DNA of 64,000 nucleotides from Oscarella lobularis (Eukaryota; Porifera; Homoscleromorpha; Homosclerophorida; Oscarellidae), in NCBI RefSeq assembly GCF_947507565.1, contig NC_089186.1, forward strand, positions 2,170,001-2,234,000. The letters are read 5' to 3'. The position numbers and the translations under genes are program-made. Below the pieces are notes generated by a model. The model saw only the letters and a program-made list of their open reading frames with translations. It was not told the DNA's origin and searched no databases. This document shows positions 56,301-64,000 of the stretch, piece after piece (positions within the stretch are counted from its first letter, which is position 1; every line of letters starts with the position of its first letter).

Positions 56301-57299
56301 CGTACAGCGTTATAAACAATTATTTCTCCTTAGGCGTTGTAAGAGACGATCGAATCAGTCGATTAGTCGCGATTTCGTTTCGTAGGATGCGTCGATTGCG
56401 CACAAGTTCCACGTCATGCGCGAAAAGCATCCGGAGAAATTCAATAGCAGGTTTAGAGCGTTTCCGGCGTTTTCCCTCCAAAATAATTCGCTAGGATGCG
56501 GAATAAATTGTGGTACTTTGGCATGGCGTCTCAAGAGCAATTTGCGGCGACCTGCAAGGATATCCACAAAGTTGTTGATGTTAGGGTAGGCCCCAATTGC
56601 GTCACGACCTCGGGTCATGACGTCAACGAGGGGACGTGGGTGGGTCACTTTTTTTTATAGTGCGACGACACGCCTCTCCTGCTCGACTCTCACGCCCTCG
56701 AAGGCCTCGCTTTTCTCAATATCCCGAGCATATACGGAGGTACGTCGTTGTGGGGTCAGCAGAAGAAGAAGCGATCCGAGCGCCTTCGCCGTCGCTCGGC
56801 GGGCGACACGCTGGACAGCTATGAGCCTCAAGGTGGGGGCGGGGCCCGATGACCTTCCCAAAAAATAGACTGAAAGACGTCCGCATTCCCCCCTGATAGC
56901 CATGAATGATAAGCTAATGGAAGTGGTCGGCATCTACGGAAGTGCGCATATGGGGAAAATTAAGATGGGCGTGACCAATTCTGGGCTTCGGTTGGCTCAG
57001 TGTAGCGAAATTGTCATCAAGTTCGTGGGACGCGGCTTTATGACTGGGTGGGCGTGTAATTGTGTTTTTAGAACAAGAAAAATGTTGCCTATGCAAATTG
57101 ACGGCGAGCCGTGGATGCAGCCGCCTTGCACGGTTTGTTTTTTCTATCGCTAGACGCTGATTATTTCACGAGACCGCTATTCATTGTTTAGATAACTATT
57201 AGCCATCTCAATCAAGCGCCGATGCTCGCTCAAAGAGGACCGATCAAGCGAGCGCCGAGTCGCATGAGATCTTTCTTTCATTTGGGAAAGAAGAACTAA
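53305..57299 (+). CDS. DGK: Type I diacylglycerol kinase (EF-hand; DGK alpha/beta/gamma class)
   Basis: Phosphorylates diacylglycerol to phosphatidic acid, with calcium control. Start at 53305; an intron (donor T|GTAACG near 53382) joins QLREYMK to [11 protein letters not shown], reconstructing the recoverin-homology segment. The frame read straight through would be wrong. [15 protein letters not shown] follows, then EF-hands [14 protein letters not shown] and [15 protein letters not shown]1 domains carry [17 protein letters not shown] and [17 protein letters not shown] with [14 protein letters not shown]. The catalytic domain has [26 protein letters not shown] and [20 protein letters not shown]. 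The accessory domain has [44 protein letters not shown] and [11 protein letters not shown]. All landmarks are present. Stop at 57297-57299. Confidence 0.93.
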
Positions 57300-57424
57300 C
57301 AGAGAGTCTATCTAACCTTTGTCACCCGAGTTTTTTTTCATAGTTACGTTAGCTAAATATGGGTGGGGGAGCCCTTCTGGTTATTCGAGCGGGGGGCGCA
57401 TTTTATTTGCATTAGTCTTAGCTC

Positions 57425-57542
57425 ATTGGTCGGCGTCGTAATTAGTTCCAATGCTGTCAGCCAGGTCATTGGTTGGTCTAATTAGGTTTTCTCGGGATGC
57501 GACCAATAAGGAGCGGAGCTCGCGGCTTATAGAGCTCATTGG
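57425..57542. promoter_or_regulatory. Cluster of CCAAT boxes upstream of the ETS gene
   Basis: Five CCAAT words in 118 bp: ATTGG at 57425-57429, CCAAT at 57448-57452, ATTGG at 57468-57472, CCAAT at 57503-57507 and ATTGG at 57538-57542. Four share an extended GACCAAT/ATTGGTC-like context typical of NF-Y sites. They lie 83-200 bp before the ATG. A CTTATAGAG word near 57526 may act as a weak TATA. Confidence 0.6.
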
Positions 57543-57624
57543 TCGTCCACCGTCTCTCATTCGACTCCTTCTCTTCGCTCTGTGAACTTGCGTTCTCGTT
57601 CTCGTCTACATCGATACCGAAAAC

Positions 57625-59408
57625 ATGCTTCTAGGATACTCTGCTGATAACTCGGTAGGAAACTCGCAGCGGAGTCTCGTTTGACTCTAATCTCGCGCCT
57701 CTTTCTCCAGCAGTACGACCGCGCTTGCACGCCGTACGAAGCAACGCGTCAAGATTCGACCGAAGACGTTCGTTGCGGCCATCCGGTCGCTGTTACTGGT
57801 GAGAAAAAGCGCCTCGCGTTCTCCTACCTGACGCTATTCCCCACGCTTTCCTCAAAAAAACGGGTCTTTTTATTGTTTGGTCGCGACGTTGTTTTCGTTC
57901 CCCCCACCGGATCTCCTGTCAGAGGAAATACCCACCTGTCAATCCTGTTACCAATTACCCCGTCCGTCACGATCGGCGTCGCGCAATCATTCCCCGCGTT
58001 CTAGTTTCGTTTTTACGTGTCCCACGATCCATTTCTTCGTTCGGCGCGCACGCCATTAGCATTGACTTCCTCGCAATCGCGTCTCCTATCACGCGATCTC
58101 AATTAACCCCCATAATGAAATTATTCCTGCGGTTGACATCGGACTCTTATCGTTAGGTTTCCACGCCGACCCTTACTACGCGTCGTGCATGCCAGATGAA
58201 ATGGCTTCAACTGGCGCCAATCAAACGTCTCTTCGGCGTGCGACGCCGACGGTGCCCTCATACGCGCCGTGGAATGCGCCGACAATTTACAACACCCCCC
58301 CGTCTCTACGTAAGCGACTCCGCCCCCATATCTGCGCCAAGTAATAATGGACCTCTCGTAGCGCCGTTTTATCATTCGGCGGCATTTCCCAGCCCTCCCC
58401 CCGCCGCTGCGGGACCCCATCACGGGTGGGGAGCGGAAATGAGCGGCGCGACGTCCTATTATCCCGAGATGTCGGCCGCCGTGCCTACGTCACGCGACGA
58501 GGCCCTTCCCCAAGGTGTCAAGCTCCCGCAACGTAAGATAAACCGCGAATTAATATCTATTCGACTTATTGATTTTCGGCGCGCCTTTAGGTCGCGGTGC
58601 GACTCAACTGTGGGAATTCCTCCTCGATCTTCTCAACGAGGAGGGAAACGAGTCGGTGATCACGTGGATCGACGAAGACGCGCTGACGTTTCGCGTTCTC
58701 GATCCCGACGAGCTCGCGCGTCGCTGGGGCGTTCTCAAAGCGCGCCCCAAGATGAACTACGACAAGCTCAGTCGTTCGCTTCGCTACTACTACCAGAAGA
58801 AACTTCTCACGAAGATCGCCAGCGAGAAGTACGTCTATAAGCTTCTCTGCCATCCGAACGTTCTCTACGCGTCGCTCGGCGAGAAGGAACCCAAGACGTC
58901 AGCGAGTCGCGTGCGAGGGAAGAAGAGATCGTTGCCGCACGTGACCGACACGTGCGAGTCGATGAAGCGCACGTGCGACTTCGGTTCCCTCTTCTGCGAG
59001 ACGTCGTTCAGCGACTGCGCACTCTCGCCGCCGCCCCCGCCCCCGTCACGTGTTCACGCACCCGTTTCCGCGCAATTTCAACCGCTTCCGTTTTCTGGGA
59101 ACTTGGACTTCTCGTCGTCGCCCAAGTTCCCGGCTTCGCCGATCGCCGCCGCCATCGCCAGTCCGTTATCGTCGTCGTCTTCCGCTCCGTCGCCGCAGTC
59201 TCTCGCCGATTCCGACGAGACTTCGAGCACTGTCACCGAAACTCTCAAATCGTTCATCCAAGAGATAATCGAGAGCGACGGACTGAGTCTCTCGACTTCA
59301 GACGACGAAATCGAGGAAGGAATAGGAATTCTTTCGTTCGACAACGAGCAACCCGGAAATGGATGCTCCTTGTCTAGTTCGTCGAGTTTTCCCTCCATGC
59401 CTGTTTAG
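57625..59408 (+). CDS. ETS-domain transcription factor
   Basis: Start at 57625 (MLLGYSADNS). Exons then encode QYDRACTPYEATRQDS, GFHADPYYASC...PSYAPWNAP, APFYHSAAFPSPPPAAAG...QGVKLPQR, and the last exon from about 58592 encodes the ETS domain. The domain reads RGATQLWEFLLDLLNEEG, ITWIDEDALTFRVLDPDELARRWG and PKMNYDKLSRSLRYYYQKK, with the two DNA-contacting arginines in LSRSLRYYY. DPDELARRWG and NYDKLSRSLRYYY favour the PEA3 (ETV1/4/5) or ERG/FLI groups, but the LTFRV insert is unusual and I would not fix the subfamily. The C-terminal region is Ser/Pro-rich and ends in an acidic stretch that could activate transcription. AATAAA is at 59595-59600. Confidence 0.88.
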
Positions 59409-59594
59409 TCTTTTTTTTTTCTTCACACCCCTTATTCTCGCTCTCGTCTCAACTGCGTTTTCGTTAATTTTCGCCCCGTACTTTGTGTGTGCATGTGTTT
59501 AGATAGGTAGATAGGTAAATAGATAGGCAATCGACTTCGTCATCGTTTTTCGCAATCGTTATCGTTTTTCGCCCTACATAGTTACTTTATAGAA

Positions 59595-59600
59595 AATAAA
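59595..59600 (+). promoter_or_regulatory. Polyadenylation signal of the ETS gene
   Basis: AATAAA 187 bp after the stop codon and 102 bp before the next start codon. Confidence 0.6.
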
Positions 59601-59701
59601 AGCACCAGCAAATTGATAAGTTACCGTGTACGCGCGCATAGACTAGAGGAGGCCAGAGACAGCAAACCCGGATCACGTAGATAAAAAATCCCGGATTACT
59701 C

Positions 59702-60497
59702 ATGGGCATTGTTGAAGGAGTCAGCGATGAACTGACGTTCGTGAGCGTTCTTCTCGGCGGATTAGCGACGTATCTGCTTTGGAAATTCCTCTCGGGCTTT
59801 CCCGAAGCGACTCCGAGTCGAAGCGCAGCTCCGACGCCGAGTAGAAGCGAATCGCGTCGATCCGAACGATCCCAACGCCAGCAAAACGCCGAAACGACGC
59901 CAGAAAGACGCGACGAGCCGCCAGCGCCGCAGCCCGAACAGGAATCGAGCGAAGACACAATCCGAATCAAAGTACGTCATCACGAAAACGAAAAATTCGT
60001 GCACATCAGACCAAATCAAACAATTGAGCAAATTAAAAGGTGAAAAATTGATATATGTATATACAAAGTACGTCTCCAAAATTTTAAATAATTGAAATTA
60101 TTTATTGATTTTTATTAGACTTGCTTATCCGAATGAAATAGCTGAAGGAAAACGAGTGCGACTCGTCTATCAGGGTCGTCTATTGAGAAACGAAAATCAA
60201 ACAGCTGCGTTTTATAATCTGACGACTCCTGATTCGGTTGTCATAGCAGCCATAACGGACCAGGCGACGGACGCTCCGGAGCGAGTTGTTGAAGAACAGG
60301 AATGGGAATTCGATTTGAGTCATCTTTTCATTCCTCTTCTCGCTATTCTTGACGTCATATGCTGGGCTGTGGCCCTATCTCAGCCCAATCTTTTCTCGTC
60401 TACAGCGTACGTTCTTCTATCTCTTTTATCAGCTTTGCTGGGATTTCTTGTATATAATTCGTATCGCGCTAGAGGAACGCAGCAGCAAACAACCTAG
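59702..60497 (+). CDS. TMUB: Transmembrane and ubiquitin-like domain protein (TMUB1/2)
   Basis: Exons 59702-60039 and 60119-60497 give about 238 residues. A hydrophobic N-terminal segment (FVSVLLGGLATYLLWKFL) is followed by a charged, Ser/Arg/Glu/Gln-rich linker. A ubiquitin-like domain starts TIRIKVRHHENEKFVHIRPNQTIEQIKR, crosses the intron, and continues EGKRVRLVYQGRLLRNENQT and DSVVIAAI. Two C-terminal membrane segments end it (LFIPLLAILDVICWAVAL, AYVLLSLLSALLGFLVY). This layout is that of animal TMUB proteins, which act in ER-associated degradation with gp78/AMFR and related ligases. No diglycine follows the UBL, so it is not conjugated. Function here is by family. Confidence 0.88.
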
Positions 60498-60799
60498 CCT
60501 CAAAAGATTAATAAGTACATTTATTTGTTTCCTGGCAGTAGGAAACTAATATATATACATTAAATAATGAAATGATCGTTTTTTGCTGTTTCAATTTGTG
60601 TCTTTTCAAACGTGCTATAGATATATAGAGCACGTGATCTGGTCGGAGTGTGTTCAACTCTTGAAACATGACCGCTCAGAAAAATAGCTGATAGCTTAGA
60701 GGATTTAGTCTAATCATAATTTACTGCGCCCTGTACTGCTTTTTCTCGATCAGAAAAGGTTGACAGAAGGACGCGTTCTCGAGTGCGCATGCGTACGTC
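60498..60799. other. Spacer between TMUB and ankyrin-Roc copy 3
   Basis: About 300 bp, AT-rich; AATAAT near 60565 is the closest thing to a polyadenylation hexamer. No gene seen. Confidence 0.4.
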
Positions 60800-63700
60800 A
60801 TGTTGAGAGCTTTCCGACGGTTGCGGACGTTCCTCCGTCTCCGATTTCTTGTAAGACGAAACTGGGTAGACTTTTAGTAGCGGCGGGGAGTGCGGTGATC
60901 GTTTCTTCCAAGCTGAAATTCGGTTTCGTCAAGAAAAAAACAAATAGACCTCTACCGAACGATTTTCGCTGGCGAAGGCGTTCTATCGAGAATTTTGCTT
61001 ATTGGCCGATATTTTTTTAGGAGATCAGACCGTCTCCGACCGTTCGTTCGTCGATCGAACGGTTAGTCACGATATTAGAGAAGAATGAAGAAGCTGAAAT
61101 GCGGACTTTTCTTTCTACGGAGAAAGGATTTCGATCTGATCAGGTTAGGAATGGTCGCGTTTTTCATCGCTGCACGCCATTGTATTCTCCTTTTCGGTAG
61201 TATTTCGACTCTGGCTTGTCATTAATTCACTATGTGGCGGGAAGAGAGTTTGATTCGGCGGAGGAAGCCGATGATTGGCTCAGTTATGCGCTTGTGCAAA
61301 AAAATCAAGGCATTGAAAAGAGATCAGGATTGGTATGAGTACGTTTTGGATTGGTAAATTAATTGATGCGTGGATGCAGACTGGACTCCGCCCACTTCAC
61401 TGTGCGTGCAAGTGGGGAAATATTTTTGGCGTTGAATGGCTCGTCAATCACGGTGCAAATATCAACGTGAAAGAGGTCGTATGAATTGGAATTGATTTCA
61501 TATGGTTTCACTCATCACTCTTTTTTAGGGTATACGTACGCCATATTCTGATGCCTGTGAAAGTTCCGTTGACACAATGAAGAAAATGGTCTATCTCGAA
61601 GAACATGGCTACATTTTGTCACCATCTGATATTGTAACAGAATTGATATCAACCCTCTCGCAACAATAACTTTTGATTTATAGGCTTGGGCAGCTGAAAT
61701 TCAATTTTCGTCATCTGAAAAAGCAAATGAGATTTTTAATTATCTTGTTAATGAAAAAGGATTGAGTGTCAACACTGCCGAGGTGATACACGACATGTTT
61801 TTGTTTGCTACATGTGCAATATTTGTAATAGTTTGGGTGGACTCCTCTGCATCGTGCCTGCTTCAATGGAAGCATTTTTGGAGTGAAATGGCTTGGGGAA
61901 CACAAGGCTGATATCAATAGCTTCGACGGGGTTAGAAGATTTCACTTGTGATACTTTTATTCTTATTTCATCTTCAGTTTAGCACAACGCCTTTATGTGT
62001 GCGTGTTCAAGTTCCATCAATCGTTCAGCGAAAGTTCGCTACTTGGATGAAAAAGGAGCAAACTGTCAAGCAAAAGATCACGTGAGATGTTGTTTATTTG
62101 CTACAAATTCAACAAATCGCCGTCTTTTTTATTCAGAAAGGGAAAACGGCTTTGTTTTATGCCATCAAACCCTCAGATGATGTGAAAGATGTTCTTCGAT
62201 ATCTTGTCATTGAGAAAGGCATTGATATCAATTCTGTTGATAAGGTCGCATTCTTACGATATTTTGCATTTTTGTTTGTTAATCCTATTTTTAGGAGGGA
62301 AGGACACCCTTATTGGACGCATGTGAATATCATCCTTCTTTCCTTGTCATTCAGCAACTAATTGAATTAGGAGCTGATGTCTCTGTCAGAAATAAGGTTA
62401 GTCAGAATTCTCATTTCTCAATCGTTCTCTATTCAAATCTTTGTAGAACAAACAAAATGCATTGCATATGGTTGCAAAAAGCTATTCAAGAGACGCATCA
62501 GTTATTGATCTATTGATTAAGAAGGGTGTTGACGTCACGTGTCAAGATCAGGTGACGTGATTTTCTTGTAAATTAGAGAGAATCTATAAACGTAAATTTA
62601 AGGACGGAAAGACGCCTCATCAAGTGGCCTATCATGGTGAAATCAGAGCTCTCCTTCGACAGCATTACGTACGTCATCATTTTGATTGAGTTCTCTTATG
62701 TATTTATTTTAATAGGACGCCGCGCGATTTTCCGTTCTTCAACGAGAAACGGTTCGTCCGGATTCAATTAAATTCTGCGTAGTTGGCAGCGAAATGGCGG
62801 GAAAAACGACGTTCGTCATTTCTCTTCTTCAACTCAATCAACCTCTACCCAAGAACGAAGATCGTACGCCGGGCGTGGAAATTCACAATTGCCAAATTCC
62901 GGGAGTTGGCAAAGGATCGGCGTGGGACTTTGGGGCCCAACCCACATTCCACAGTGCACACGGTCTCTTCTTTCAAAAGTCCAATACATTGTTCATTCTT
63001 GTCCTTCCTGTTCGGAAAGGAGAAAAGATGACGTCAGAAAGGATTCTTCGTCTTCTAGAAAAGGGAAGATTTTGGTGTGCATTCTCTAAAGCTGCATTGA
63101 GAACGCTTCCGCCTCACTTGAAATCACGCATTCGCCTTCTTGTGATCTTCAATCTAATTGGTTTCAATGAGGAGGCGGGAGTTGAAGTGAGGTTCGAGCT
63201 GAAACAAATCGCCGAAATTCTTCAAAACGAATTTGGAGACACTTTTGAAATTTCAGGCGTGCTTGAAATGGATTGCAGCAAGCGCCAATCAGATCGGATG
63301 AACGACTGTCGAAAGAAACTGAAATACATCCGCGAAAAAATGCTAGAGGTAATAGCTGAGTCCTCTTTAGTACTTTATCTTAAAATGTATCTTTGCACAC
63401 CGACAGACAGCAGATGATGTCCCTAAACTGTGCCATGCCATTGAGCAGTATCTTTCTCTTCCCAATGAGAAGAGAAAGAATCCACTGGCGTATTTTCTGA
63501 CAGCTGATGAATTTGAAAAGTGGGTTGCTGAAAAAGTTGGCATCAAATTGGCTGAGGACGAGAAAAAAGTGGCGTGGAGTATCTAGACTCGTCTGGAATA
63601 GTGAGTAAATCTTATATGTTTATTTGTGAATCATATATTATGTTTACGTAGATAATTAATCTTGGTCGTCGAATTTGCCTACAGCCTATCTGGCTTTGTC

Positions 63701-64000
63701 ACAGTGTGATCGGTCCTCTTCTCGCTCCGCCTTATTTCGTTGTCGCTATGCCAGCTATAAAATCGGGCAGAGCGTCAAAGAAAGATATTCAATCGGCTCT
63801 GACGAATTTCGGAAATTATCTCAAGCAAAAGGGCAACCCGTCTCCATTCGTGGTGACAGCCGACGAAGCAATTGAAATTCTTCGCTACTTGGAGCTGTGC
63901 GTTCCAATAGAAAACGAGCCAGAAGTGTATCAAATTCCGGCGCTTCTTGACGATTCAATTCCTCGCGACGCCTGGGTTGAAGATCCGATGCTGGACGTGT
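60800..64000 (+). CDS. Ankyrin-Roc-COR-Death protein, copy 3 (partial, frame disruptions)
   Basis: Runs off the window end. Probable start at 60800 (MLRAFRRLRTFLRLRFL, then CTT|GTAAGA). The second exon aligns with copy 2 but its acceptor is unclear. The N-terminal module (EMRTFLSTEKGFRSDQ, LIHYVAGREFDSAEEADDW), most ankyrin exons and the Roc-like domain (about 62.72-63.35 kb: GSEMAGKT, WDFGAQ, LVIFNLIGF) are in frame. Two exons are not. Against copy 2, the ankyrin exon at about 61979-62082 has two extra bases (CCTTTATGTGTGCG versus CCTTTTATGATGGCG). The exon ending near 63600 lacks one base (GTGGCG-TGGAGTATC) and meets a stop. The first could be skipped without frame change, the second less easily. 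It may be a decaying gene or carry sequencing errors. Introns are almost identical to copy 2. Confidence 0.75.

Overview
The window is animal nuclear DNA from a very compact genome. Introns are mostly 45-100 bp, AT-rich and full of TTAATTAA-like runs. Exons are GC-rich, intergenic spacers are usually 40-400 bp, and genes lie on both strands. The gene set (TGF-beta ligand, ETS factor, Bicaudal-C, CDK4/6, AGAP, type I diacylglycerol kinase) is metazoan. The compactness, together with expanded ankyrin/Roc/Death proteins, suggests an early-branching animal, most likely a sponge and perhaps a homoscleromorph such as Oscarella. That placement is inference, not something the sequence proves.

Layout. 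0-9.4 kb: GGACT-like cyclotransferase (+), MCM6 (-), a C2orf81 homologue (-), a TK2-like deoxynucleoside kinase (+), and an unrecognised papain-like protease candidate (-) whose large intron holds a 30-bp minisatellite. 9.4-11.5 kb: no recognisable protein, but two convergent, apparently spliced noncoding units with an internal duplication and a 37-bp hairpin tandem repeat. 11.5-15.1 kb: VPS72/YL1 (-) and a tandem pair of intronless delta-9 desaturases (+). 15.3-23 kb: ankyrin-Roc-COR-Death gene copy 1 (-), HAT1 (+), TGF-beta ligand (+). 23-31.3 kb: Bicaudal-C (-), PCYT2 (+), HIRIP3 (-). 31.4-39.6 kb: AGAP (+), prefoldin 5 (-), HACL1 (+). 39.7-43.8 kb: ankyrin-Roc-COR-Death copy 2 (+). 44.4-60.5 kb: CDK4/6 (-), R3HDM-like (+), BMS1 (+), diacylglycerol kinase (+), ETS factor (+), TMUB-like (+). 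60.8 kb to the end: ankyrin-Roc-COR-Death copy 3 (+), cut by the window edge.

Most genes are unrelated housekeeping or developmental genes packed together. They are often arranged head to head (PFDN5/HACL1 start codons 41 bp apart) or tail to head (R3HDM-like stop to BMS1 start 49 bp). The one local family is the three-copy ankyrin-Roc-COR-Death set. It is the best candidate for an undescribed system: multi-ankyrin proteins with an atypical Roc GTPase, a COR-like region and a terminal Death domain, which looks like a lineage-specific sensing or cell-death family.

Other unusual points are a probable U12-type AT-AC intron inside the second catalytic motif of PCYT2, three GC-AG introns supported by reading frame, and a symmetric 240-nt cassette exon in AGAP. 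I saw no retroviral, Polinton-like or other capsid-bearing elements, no CRISPR arrays and no convincing tRNA or rRNA genes. Exon boundaries were assigned by eye from reading frame, GT/AG context and remembered family sequence; a few small exons, especially in BICC1, are not resolved.
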